Source: Lachnospiraceae bacterium | Lineage (GTDB): Bacteria; Bacillota; Clostridia; Lachnospirales; Lachnospiraceae | Length of the DNA: 64,000 bases | Assembly (NCBI GenBank): GCA_024696005.1 | Contig: JAILHF010000007.1 | Span: forward strand, 1-64,000 | Reading direction: 5' to 3' | Shown here: positions 1 through 7,525 of the stretch, piece by piece | How positions within the stretch are numbered: the stretch's first letter is position 1 | Layout of the letters: the number at the start of each line of letters is the position of its first letter | Notes under the pieces: generated by a model | The model's input: the letters and a program-made list of their open reading frames with translations, nothing else | Database searches by the model: none | What the model was told of the DNA's origin: nothing | Made by a program: the position numbers and the translations under genes

Positions 1-60
1 CTATCAAACAATGTCTGCAATCGGGATATCTCCGGTGCTATCCGGTACCGGAGAGCCGTT

Positions 61-129
61 TGCAACTTTCATTAAAATGATGATGCAATTTTCATCAAAA
101 ATGTTTTGCAACTTTCGTTAAAAGGGGCT
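61..129. repeat. Three tandem 23-bp imperfect repeats
   Basis: Three copies of a core reading TGCAAyTTTCrTyAAAA begin at 61, 84 and 107, so the period is exactly 23 bp. Copies one and three differ at one core position (A or G after TTTC); copy two has two changes. The array ends about 70 bp before the first gene. Repeats in register on one face of the helix suggest a binding site for a regulator or an array of operators, but no regulator gene is visible beside them. Confidence 0.7.
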
Positions 130-199
130 TGCAAAAAACACAAGAGAATCCGGAAACAAATGATCATCATCCGCCACCGCATACTGAGAGGTTAATCAA

Positions 200-637
200 A
201 TGCTGCACATACGGTTTGGAGACATGGAAAAAGTGAATTACGGACCGGACTGGTTCAAGGCCAATTATGATCCCGAATGGCTGAAGGATCCGTTCGTACG
301 CGAGATGATAAAGGGCGTAGACCGTTCAGACTGTGTAGACGGGCTTGTGATCAACAGCCCCATTCTGGGCCCCATTCCACCTGAACGTCTCTCCGGCGGC
401 GTACAGACCCTGATCATGATCTACGAAAAGCCCCTTCTCATCTTCGACGCTACCAGTTGCGGGGAAAATTGTGCCGGATGGCTGCTGAAGATCGGGCAAA
501 AAAAAGATGTGACCGTCAACCTGAATTATCTGATGAAATTCGAAGACCGTGATGACTTTTCCGTATTCATCGAAAACGAAAACCGCCTCATCACAAGCAT
601 AAGCGACTATGTGATGACAGCGGTGAAGTATGTGTAG
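200..637 (+). CDS. DUF4869 family protein
   Basis: This 145-residue acidic protein opens with MLHIRFGDMEKVNYGPDWFK, which I recognise as the start of the DUF4869 family found in gut Clostridia; its function is unknown. No signal peptide or membrane segment is visible, so it should be cytoplasmic. The start is supported by an AGAGG element about 9 nt upstream. It follows the 23-bp repeat array and precedes a Uma2-like nuclease gene that has its own promoter, so the two may be separate units. DUF4869 genes often stand near accessory or defence-like genes, but nothing here gives a mechanism. Confidence 0.75.
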   Translation: MLHIRFGDMEKVNYGPDWFKANYDPEWLKDPFVREMIKGVDRSDCVDGLVINSPILGPIPPERLSGGVQTLIMIYEKPLLIFDATSCGENCAGWLLKIGQKKDVTVNLNYLMKFEDRDDFSVFIENENRLITSISDYVMTAVKYV

Positions 638-678
638 GTAGATCTTATTTCCAATTGTGCCGGAAACAAGCGAGTTGC

Positions 679-707
679 TTGTCTGAACCACTCTTTCCGT
701 GTATAAT
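679..707 (+). promoter_or_regulatory. Sigma-A type promoter for the Uma2-like gene
   Basis: TTGTCT (679-684) and TATAAT (702-707) are separated by 17 bp, with an ATG at 751 preceded by AAAGGAGG. The -10 hexamer is perfect and the -35 matches four of six positions. Confidence 0.75.
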
Positions 708-750
708 GTGATCAGATGTTTGGGAACGATCCGGCAAAGGAGGAACGCTT

Positions 751-1293
751 ATGGAAGCAGCGGTCAACTACAGAAAAAACACGATCGAGGACATCTATGC
801 TCTGCCGGAGGGAAAACGGGCCGAGCTGATCGACGGCCAGCTCTACATAATGGCCACGCCTTCGTTAACGCATCAGGAAATCCTCGGGATCATGTTCCGA
901 AAAATGGCCAACTGCATCGAAGCACACAAAAAGGAGTGCAAGGTGATCATTGCGCCTTTTGCCGTATTCCCGCGAAATGATGACAGTCTCTATGTGGAGC
1001 CGGATCTCATTGTTGTATGCGACCCTTCCAAGCTGGACGAAAAGGACTGCCATGGAGCACCGGACTTTATCACCGAGATCGTATCCCCCTCCAGCAAAAG
1101 CCTGGATCATCTGAAAAAACTGGTGAAATACCGCGAATCCGGTGTGCGCGAATACTGGATCGTGGACCCGATCGAGAAATCCGTATGGGTCTATGACTTT
1201 GAAAAAGAAGAAGCCACGGAACACCACTTCGGCGATCCCGTCCATTCCGTGATCTGTGAGGAATTTGAGATGGATTTCAGGGAGTTTGTATGA
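751..1293 (+). CDS. Uma2 family (DUF820) endonuclease-like protein
   Basis: A 180-residue protein of the Uma2/DUF820 family, which has a PD-(D/E)XK nuclease fold. Visible landmarks are the early RAELIDGQLY segment, YVEPDLIVV in the middle (the acidic EPD typical of the active site), then PDFITEIVSPSS with a catalytic-type glutamate, and the late EYWIVDP motif. Length and motif order match the family, and the core residues look intact. The start has a strong AAAGGAGG site 8 nt upstream. The gene is monocistronic and converges with the DUF4422 gene on the other strand. Uma2 proteins are very common in some genomes; their biological substrates are unknown. Confidence 0.85.
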   Translation: MEAAVNYRKNTIEDIYALPEGKRAELIDGQLYIMATPSLTHQEILGIMFRKMANCIEAHKKECKVIIAPFAVFPRNDDSLYVEPDLIVVCDPSKLDEKDCHGAPDFITEIVSPSSKSLDHLKKLVKYRESGVREYWIVDPIEKSVWVYDFEKEEATEHHFGDPVHSVICEEFEMDFREFV

Positions 1294-1330
1294 ATCCCTG
1301 CTCCTCCCTTGCACGATCAGGGCAATATGA

Positions 1331-2422
1331 TCAAACCAGCATCCTGCAGGTAGTGTGGACGATATTCAGCTTGTCCGCATTCTTCATGAAATACAGAGTC
1401 TCCAGGCTTTCCGCCATGTAGCCGATGTAACGGTCGGCGCGTTCGCTGCCCTTCGGCACCGACAGTTCTTCCGTACGCTCCAAAACCGGGAAAAGCCATT
1501 CGCAATATTGCCGCAACACTGTCTTCTTTGCAAGGATCACATTGTAATTGAACAGATACCGCTGCTCAAGGATTGCAGGAAAAGCGTCCGCATACTCCGG
1601 CTGCAGTTCCCGAAGTGCTGTAAGAAGGGCGTCCCAGTCCTCTTCTTTCAGATAGCGTTCATGATGAGCATGGATCGAGGGTTCATAGGGCAGAGGGTAG
1701 GGAAGTACCACATCCACATCATTGTCAGCAATCCGGAGAAGATCGTCCTCCGAAAGATCAAACATGCGCCGGTACTGTGCAAGACCATAATAGGTTCCCT
1801 CATCCGGATCAGAAGCTCCCGCAGAAAGCAGACGGTTTTTCCATGCCCAGTATAATCCGGTCATCTCGGAATAATTTACATTCCTGGGGGAGATGTTCTC
1901 TCCCGTATCATCCGTAAGCTCAGCAACCCGCTCATCGCAATTGGCCGCCCCCACCTGGATGGGGATCATATATTCCGGCAAGGATACAGCCGTCTTCAGC
2001 GGACGGTCCTTGTGGCAGCGTGCCATGTAAACCTGCAGCTCAGGTTTGCGGCATCCAACAGGCAGCGCCTGCAACGGCAGGAAGCGTCCCACCCTGCAAT
2101 GAAACAGTTTTATCAGTTCCGTCCAACGGTCCGTATCCATCCTGATGTAATTCCGGAATCCCGCCTGCTCCAATGATTCCGCGATCTCGTCCTGAACGTT
2201 CTCGGGCGTTGCGATCAGGATGCTCTTACTCTTCTTCTCCTCTGCAGACATTCCCTCTGCAAACGAAGCCAGTTCCTTCACCGGGATCCCTCCCAGTACA
2301 GGCGCATTGTTTCCCATCTGTGATACCAGAAAGCAGGGAATCTCTCTCCCGGGACATAATGTTTTGATCGCTTCGTACGCGCCCAGAGCATAGCCCTGGG
2401 CTCCGAAAATATACAGTTCCAT
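1331..2422 (-). CDS. DUF4422 glycosyltransferase-like protein with N-terminal Rossmann-like domain
   Basis: The C-terminal two thirds carry the DUF4422 signature: IQVGAA, then DDTGENISPRN, then ELTGLYWAWKN-like SEMTGLYWAWKN, and the YGLAQYRRMF motif. DUF4422 proteins are thought to be glycosyltransferases of cell-surface glycans. The first ~100 residues (LYIFGAQGYALGAY, then a GIPV motif) resemble a Rossmann module also seen in its neighbours. I chose the ATG at 2422 because a GGAG lies 8 nt upstream; an upstream in-frame ATG at 2464 lies inside an inverted repeat and lacks a ribosome site. It is the last gene of the glycan island on this side. The nuclease remnant separates it from the FkbM gene, so it probably has its own transcript. 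Confidence 0.8.
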   Translation of the reverse strand: MELYIFGAQGYALGAYEAIKTLCPGREIPCFLVSQMGNNAPVLGGIPVKELASFAEGMSAEEKKSKSILIATPENVQDEIAESLEQAGFRNYIRMDTDRWTELIKLFHCRVGRFLPLQALPVGCRKPELQVYMARCHKDRPLKTAVSLPEYMIPIQVGAANCDERVAELTDDTGENISPRNVNYSEMTGLYWAWKNRLLSAGASDPDEGTYYGLAQYRRMFDLSEDDLLRIADNDVDVVLPYPLPYEPSIHAHHERYLKEEDWDALLTALRELQPEYADAFPAILEQRYLFNYNVILAKKTVLRQYCEWLFPVLERTEELSVPKGSERADRYIGYMAESLETLYFMKNADKLNIVHTTCRMLV

Positions 2423-2443
2423 AGCCATTTCTCCAATAAAAAA

Positions 2444-2476
2444 CTGATGTAAAGTAAATCCCATGCTTTACATCAG
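2444..2476. repeat. 11-bp perfect inverted repeat
   Basis: CTGATGTAAAG (2444-2454) and its exact reverse complement CTTTACATCAG (2466-2476) flank an 11-nt spacer just upstream of the DUF4422 start. A third copy, CTGATGTAAAG, occurs at 3067-3077 beyond the nuclease remnant. The 2466 and 3067 copies face inward like terminal repeats. Confidence 0.75.
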
Positions 2477-2504
2477 TCGAAAAAGGTCTTAAGGCAGGAA
2501 TGAT

Positions 2505-2897
2505 TTATGCCAAAGCCATAATCTCTTCGAGCTCACGCTTAAAATCGGCAATGCTCTGCGCACGGGCCGCTTTCTTGAGCAAGACTTTCAACAGCTCCAT
2601 ATCCCTGATTTCATTCAGCTGTTTTCTAAGATCATCCGGGATTTCGCCAATATCTTCCAACAGTTCAATAATAGCCTCTACACGATCTCCTAAACGACCT
2701 TCTTCTCTCTCGTGATCAAAACGCTCACCTAACGTCATAACACCCTCCTTCAAGGATAACTCTGCCTTGACAGCACTTACATATCCGTCTACTTCTTTCG
2801 TGGCGTCGTCCGTTACATTACTCTGCTGGATGTATTCTAACATATTTCGGATCGACTGGCTACCGCCGCTATTCGACTCATTAAGAAGACTCTCCTT
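2505..2897 (-). pseudogene. Rpn-type nuclease/transposase, C-terminal remnant
   Basis: The reading frame gives a GGSQSIRNMLEYIQQS segment followed by an acidic helical tail with VMTLGERFDHER and KRELEEIMALA. This is the C-terminal part of the Rpn (recombination-promoting nuclease, PD-(D/E)XK) family, normally near 300 residues. Only about 130 codons remain, and an in-frame TGA just upstream (2898-2900) closes the frame; the nuclease core is absent. The first possible ATG of the tail is at 2843. It therefore looks like decayed mobile DNA. A second, shorter remnant with the same MLRYIQSS-type segment lies at 22.3-22.5 kb, so the first glycan island is bracketed by related remnants. Confidence 0.75.
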
Positions 2898-3150
2898 TCA
2901 CTTTTCTTGCTGTGCAAGGCAGCAAAAAAGAGCATCCCGTATCAATCTTTGTTTTTACAGGAAAACACAGATATCGCGAATCGGTATCCTGAACATCTAT
3001 TTTGGCCTGCACCTTGAACGTTGCATGCCTTCTCAGAGTGAATCCTATGTTAGCATGAACCGATGGCTGATGTAAAGTATGAAATTATCAAGGTCGTATA
3101 GCTTTCAAATCTTAACGCCATAAAGCAGGCATCCACGCCCGCCGGTAAGA
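2898..3150. other. Intergenic stretch between nuclease remnant and FkbM gene
   Basis: I see no gene here. The only structure is the third CTGATGTAAAG copy at 3067-3077, which faces the copy at 2466-2476 across the remnant. No clear terminator for the long glycan operon is visible. Confidence 0.5.
3067..3077. repeat. Third copy of CTGATGTAAAG
   Basis: This copy is identical over 11 bp to the left arm at 2444-2454 and inverted relative to 2466-2476. Outside the core, positions also agree (AT.CTTTACATCAG.C when read on the other strand). Together with 2466-2476 it could be the terminal repeats of a ~610-bp element holding the nuclease remnant. Confidence 0.6.
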
Positions 3151-4209
3151 TCAAATCACCGCATATAATACAGTATCATATTGGAAATCCGCATAGTGAC
3201 GGATATAGAGCTTATACTCCGGTACAAGTTCATGAATATACATCGGAATATCAATCATATCTTCAGGCTTGTGATAAATGCAGATTGCCAATTTGGGCCG
3301 ATAACGCTTAATCGTTTCTTTTGCTCCTTCCAATGCCTTCAACTCCGCACCTTCGATATCAAGCTTAATAAATGTCACTTTATCCGTTATCGTTTCATCC
3401 AGTGGAACTGCTTCAATCACGCTATTCCCCGTATTTTCCCCCTCCGAAATCTTCGACTCCATCTCATCACCGGAGTCAAAACAAAGATTTTCTGTCTTAT
3501 CCCATAACCCCTTCATAAAGAGATCCACCGGAAGAGCGGGGTGTTTCTGCATTGTTTCCATAATTTTATCTTTATTCAGAGAATCCGCTTCAAAGGCATA
3601 TACTTTATTCACACGCGCCTTTTGACTGAGGATCACGCTGGTCATCAGATCATACGCGCCTCCGTCAACAAAGTATTCGCCTTCTTCTTCAAAATGAATG
3701 ATATCCTTATCAAAATACTGGTCTGCTATGCTGAGATTCGAAAGGTCCAACCCCAGCGTAAACACTCTCTCCTGTGGGAATGATCTCAGCAAGGCCTCCC
3801 GAATCTCGTTCCTGCACCTTACTGTACTAATGACGATCGACGCATCTTTATGATCTTTGACCAGCTGATCCGGCGAGATGATCAAATATCCGCCGGGCCC
3901 CTGTTTTCCCCAATTTTCCGGATTTCCGTCACAGATACAGAAGGGCTTTGTCTCCGCATATTCCCGGCAGGCTTCCAAAGCCGAGTAGCAATAATCCCCG
4001 GCCCCGTAAAGAATGATCTTTTCCGCCTTCCTGCAAAATGAAGCAAATTCCCTGTAATGAAGCGGATAACGATATTCCACCATATGATGAATATATCTTC
4101 TCTCCCCCGTCGCAAGATACAACAATCGGTTCTTAAACAGTTCTCTGGACTCATCATCTTCAAGCATTTGGTATACTCTTTTTGCTGCTTCGATCACTTC
4201 ACCCGTCAT
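3151..4209 (-). CDS. FkbM family SAM-dependent methyltransferase with Rossmann-like domain
   Basis: A 352-residue protein. Residues 64-155 form the recurrent Rossmann-like module (KIILYGAGDY, then CDGNPENWG and a late VISTV strand). From about residue 178 follows an FkbM methyltransferase domain: EYFVDGGAYDLMTS is the SAM-binding loop, VYAFEAD the acidic strand end, and VTFIKLDIEGAE the family hallmark, ending with the conserved AICIYHKPEDM. FkbM enzymes O-methylate sugars or small molecules; here a sugar of the surface glycan is the likely substrate. It is the last gene of the long operon, 3 nt after the preceding stop, with GGAGAATAGGAC before the ATG. The key residues look intact. Confidence 0.88.
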   Translation of the reverse strand: MTGEVIEAAKRVYQMLEDDESRELFKNRLLYLATGERRYIHHMVEYRYPLHYREFASFCRKAEKIILYGAGDYCYSALEACREYAETKPFCICDGNPENWGKQGPGGYLIISPDQLVKDHKDASIVISTVRCRNEIREALLRSFPQERVFTLGLDLSNLSIADQYFDKDIIHFEEEGEYFVDGGAYDLMTSVILSQKARVNKVYAFEADSLNKDKIMETMQKHPALPVDLFMKGLWDKTENLCFDSGDEMESKISEGENTGNSVIEAVPLDETITDKVTFIKLDIEGAELKALEGAKETIKRYRPKLAICIYHKPEDMIDIPMYIHELVPEYKLYIRHYADFQYDTVLYAVI

Positions 4210-4212
4210 GTC

Positions 4213-5430
4213 CTATTCTCCCATCTTTATCTGAAATTTTTCGTGATTCTTTTCATAATACTCAAACATCAGCTCTTTTTGTCCCGAAAAAGCAAAATGT
4301 CCGGCAAATACATTCTGAATCTCATAAGTTGCCATCCCGCTATCCGTATTCTCCCGAAAAATATAGGCTTCATCTTCCCCCATTCCGCTCGTCTCGGGAT
4401 TTTCAGGCCATCGCCCCATCATGATCCATCTTTTTCTCGAATAAAGGAAAGCTCCTATATTATAAAGACTACACAATGCTTTAGGAACAGCGTCCCTCTC
4501 CGAAAAGAATCGCACCATCCCATCCACTGAATCCACCGTGTCCCATAACCATACCGCCGCCTCCTGTAATCCATACGGTGCACTGAATGTACAACGATAA
4601 GCTCTTCCGAAGCACTTCTCAAACTCCTCCTTCTTTCCGATTGCATCCAGATAGGAAACGTAACTGTTATAATTTAGCGGCATGATTGGAACGACACACC
4701 CCACACGATATTCCCCACGCTTCTCCGCTTCATAATATCCTTCGCACAAACCGGAATAGAATCTCTTCCCAATAAACATGTCTTCGTCCAGTTTGATAAA
4801 AAGCTCCGCTTTGGGATGCTTTTCTACAACAACATTCTGCAAATAACAAACCTGGTTATGCTCGGAATAAAGATAGGACCACCCTTTCTTTTCACATAAT
4901 CCGTCAAGTTCATCGTCATATTTCCCGGACGAGATCATACAGTAATCAAATCCGGGTTCCATAAAATGAAACATACGAGCAAGCGTTGTATCCCAGAGTT
5001 CTTTCTGATAGCCGGCAAGCACATAAACGCATTTTGAACATCCTCTGCTCCGATCTATAAAAGTATATGGAAACGAGCAGTTATTTCCTTTATAAGAACT
5101 ATCCGGCGATGAAAGATCATATACTTTCCGGATCCCCATAGCATCCAATTGTTTCCATATGCTATCCGATGTGGCTACCGCCAACAAAACACATACCGCA
5201 TCCGGATCATATTCCTCGATCTTATCAGCCGGATATACAGGAAGCCCTTCATATTCCTTGATAAATGCCGACTTGAAATTGTCAATGATGCCCTCCGGTT
5301 TCAGCTCAGGAAGAAGAGAAGCTGTTTCAACGATCAGCTTCGATGTTTTCTTCCCTATCCCCCAGAAAAAAATATGACCTGTCAGTTTACCATCTGCATA
5401 TAATTGTTTTATTACCTGTGATTCTTTCAT
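4213..5430 (-). CDS. Glycosyltransferase (GT-A-like) with N-terminal Rossmann-like domain
   Basis: A 405-residue cytosolic protein. Residues 18-108 are the recurrent module (HIFFWGIGKKTSK, then IIDN and EGLPVYP). The rest looks like a nucleotide-sugar GT-A domain: a YVLAGYQKELWDTTLARM segment, then FIKLDEDMFIGKRFY with an acidic LDED (214-217) in the place of a metal-binding DxD, and a late GMGEDEAYIF acidic motif near the acceptor end. I do not recognise the exact family. The start ATG overlaps the stop of the upstream GT2 gene (ATGA), so translation is coupled. It probably adds one sugar to the glycan made by this operon. Confidence 0.7.
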   Translation of the reverse strand: MKESQVIKQLYADGKLTGHIFFWGIGKKTSKLIVETASLLPELKPEGIIDNFKSAFIKEYEGLPVYPADKIEEYDPDAVCVLLAVATSDSIWKQLDAMGIRKVYDLSSPDSSYKGNNCSFPYTFIDRSRGCSKCVYVLAGYQKELWDTTLARMFHFMEPGFDYCMISSGKYDDELDGLCEKKGWSYLYSEHNQVCYLQNVVVEKHPKAELFIKLDEDMFIGKRFYSGLCEGYYEAEKRGEYRVGCVVPIMPLNYNSYVSYLDAIGKKEEFEKCFGRAYRCTFSAPYGLQEAAVWLWDTVDSVDGMVRFFSERDAVPKALCSLYNIGAFLYSRKRWIMMGRWPENPETSGMGEDEAYIFRENTDSGMATYEIQNVFAGHFAFSGQKELMFEYYEKNHEKFQIKMGE

Positions 5431-6737
5431 GCTTCTCCTCGAGTCTGTTCCAGTGTATATTCGAAAAATATGATATCCTTCCGATAATCCTCTAATTGCA
5501 TCCGAATAGAATCAGCATACTTCTCATTCGCGATCAATATCCCGAAATCAGTGGAAAGCTCCTTCGTTTTCTCCGGTTCCCAAACAGGAATACCTTCCAT
5601 AGTTTCGCCCCATAATTCGCGATTGTTATCCATAAATGCGCTTGCATCATAACCTCTGGCGCGAATACTCTTCAAAGCTCCCTTTCCGTAATCTCCACAA
5701 CCAAAAATAATAATCTTCCCTGTTTTTTCGAGAAACTCAATAAAGCGCTTCTCGTTTGTTTTTCTGTATAAAACAAATGCTTCTACGGAGTTCATAAGTT
5801 GTCTGTATGGCTCCTGTAATGCACGCGGAAGATCCTCTCCCGAAACAAATCCATAGTTCTCCGCCTCTGAGAGATGTTCCTGAAACCACTTGCAGATACC
5901 GGCGGATTCTCCGTCTTCCAACTGTTCGTTTACAGTATCCATGCATGCCCGGACAAAGGATCGGGCCATCCTTCGATATAAAAGAACCTTAGCCGCATCT
6001 GTTGCACAATCCGTACTGCTCTCCAGTAGCAAGCCATATTCACTTCGTATAAAATGCAGTACCCGGTTCGAATTAGACGACGCCCCTTCGCGATCAACAC
6101 AGTATCGATAATAATCCCCTTTCAAGTATTTCCCTTTTAGGGCATGTGCTGCCACCTTGTGAAGAAATCCCACATCCTGAAACGCAGCTCCGGGGGTGGC
6201 AGAAGGCCGTATTCCATACTTGTTCAGAAAATCTCTTTTATAGATCCCATTCCATAAATACCAGTCATCTATAACTGTCTGCGGGTGCTCAGCCGGACAG
6301 AACACACTGTTGTAATACAACTGATCCGCGCTGACTTTTCGACTTATAAACTCTCTTTTTTCTCCAACCGTTCTATATGTGCTATAATCGCATTTCGCAA
6401 AATCAAGATCTTCTCTGATCGCGACCTCGTAAAGAGCCTTATACATATCCGCAGAAGTATAATCATCGGTATCCAGAATAGCAACATACTCACCAAGCGC
6501 TTGGTCTATGCCTATGCCGATCTGATACCCATAGCTTTTTATCGGACTTTTGATCACGCGAATCCTATTATCTTCTTTTGAAGCAATCTCAATGCTTTCC
6601 CATGTGCCATCAGTAGAACCCGCATCAATACAGAGTATCTCTATCTCTTTAAGGGTCTGAGATACAACACTGTTGATTGCCTCTTCTATATAGTCTCTTA
6701 CATTTAGAGACGGCATAATGATCGATACTTTTACCAT
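5427..6737 (-). CDS. Family 2 glycosyltransferase with C-terminal Rossmann-like domain
   Basis: The N-terminal ~230 residues are a GT2 domain: VSIIMPSLNVRDYIEEAINS, then ILCIDAGSTDGTW, and LDTDDYTSADMY as the DxD region. After a helical linker, residues 341-436 form the same Rossmann module as its neighbours (KIIIFGCGDYGKGALKSI, FMDNNRELWGE, EGIPVW). The order is reversed relative to several neighbours, where the module is N-terminal, so it appears to be mobile between enzymes. The gene begins 17 nt after the activase stop and overlaps the next gene by 4 nt. It likely transfers a sugar from a nucleotide donor at the inner membrane face. Confidence 0.88.
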   Translation of the reverse strand: MVKVSIIMPSLNVRDYIEEAINSVVSQTLKEIEILCIDAGSTDGTWESIEIASKEDNRIRVIKSPIKSYGYQIGIGIDQALGEYVAILDTDDYTSADMYKALYEVAIREDLDFAKCDYSTYRTVGEKREFISRKVSADQLYYNSVFCPAEHPQTVIDDWYLWNGIYKRDFLNKYGIRPSATPGAAFQDVGFLHKVAAHALKGKYLKGDYYRYCVDREGASSNSNRVLHFIRSEYGLLLESSTDCATDAAKVLLYRRMARSFVRACMDTVNEQLEDGESAGICKWFQEHLSEAENYGFVSGEDLPRALQEPYRQLMNSVEAFVLYRKTNEKRFIEFLEKTGKIIIFGCGDYGKGALKSIRARGYDASAFMDNNRELWGETMEGIPVWEPEKTKELSTDFGILIANEKYADSIRMQLEDYRKDIIFFEYTLEQTRGEA

Positions 6738-6754
6738 TCTTTCCTGTCCACCTG

Positions 6755-7525
6755 CTAAATCCGGGCAATCTTTGCTCTGATTCCCCGTTTTTCAAAACGC
6801 TCTTTGATCTGATCCAAAACGGTGTCAGTAACCTTTTCCCACACGGGCTCCTCTAAACCAAGACTCTTGTATTTTTCATTTCCCAGCATATGCGTCGCAA
6901 AGATCTCGACCGGAACATCTTTATATTCTTCCAGAAACTCCTCTATCAGACAAAGATTATCTTCTTTCAATGTATATTCATGATTCAACGGAATCCGAAA
7001 GATCATATCCTTTCCCTTTTCATGAAGGAATCTGACATTCGCCCTGTAACAATCTGCATCTCCTCCAATGATCATGTTACAGATATCCTTCTTAAGGATC
7101 TTCAAGTCTATCAGATAATGATCAATATCATCTGCTTGGTCTTTCCATGCCTGATACGGAATCTGTAGCGCCGTTTCCATCGCTATACTGATCCCACGCT
7201 GATGGAGTGTTGTAAGCACACTCCTCAAACGCTCTATCTGCAGGAGCGGTTCCCCGCCGGAAAAAGTCACGCCACCTTCCTCGCCAAAAAAATTGCGGTC
7301 TTTTAATATCTCCTCCAACAACTCCGAGTCCGAATACTCCCTTCCGTATGTTCCCCGCTTACCGTTCCTTTCATAATTCTGCGGTAAAACGGAAATATTC
7401 TCCGGATTAGCACACCATGGGCAGTGAAGATTACATCCTTTCAGGAACACTGTTGTACGGATCCCTGGCCCGTCATGAAAACACATCCTTTGAATATTCG
7501 TGATCAGGATACTGCCTTTACTCAT
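6755..7525 (-). CDS. Glycyl radical enzyme activase (radical SAM)
   Basis: A 256-residue radical SAM enzyme of the PFL-activase type. It has FLKGCNLHCPWCANPE with the cluster cysteines at C31, C35 and C38, the early FHDGPGIRTTVF segment typical of activases, and VTFSGGEPLL (GGEP at 90-93). It should use SAM and one 4Fe-4S cluster to abstract hydrogen from the glycine of its partner. There is no cysteine-rich insert after the first cluster, so it resembles the short single-cluster activases rather than those carrying extra ferredoxin-like clusters. The ATG directly follows the TAA of the glycyl radical enzyme gene, so the two are co-translated. Its place between that enzyme and a GT2 gene is unusual. 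Confidence 0.93.
   Translation of the reverse strand: MSKGSILITNIQRMCFHDGPGIRTTVFLKGCNLHCPWCANPENISVLPQNYERNGKRGTYGREYSDSELLEEILKDRNFFGEEGGVTFSGGEPLLQIERLRSVLTTLHQRGISIAMETALQIPYQAWKDQADDIDHYLIDLKILKKDICNMIIGGDADCYRANVRFLHEKGKDMIFRIPLNHEYTLKEDNLCLIEEFLEEYKDVPVEIFATHMLGNEKYKSLGLEEPVWEKVTDTVLDQIKERFEKRGIRAKIARI

Noticed and set aside
30-53. CTCCGG/CCGGAG inverted repeat at the left edge
   Set aside because: A 6-bp stem with a 12-nt loop and no T run is too weak to call a terminator without seeing the upstream gene.
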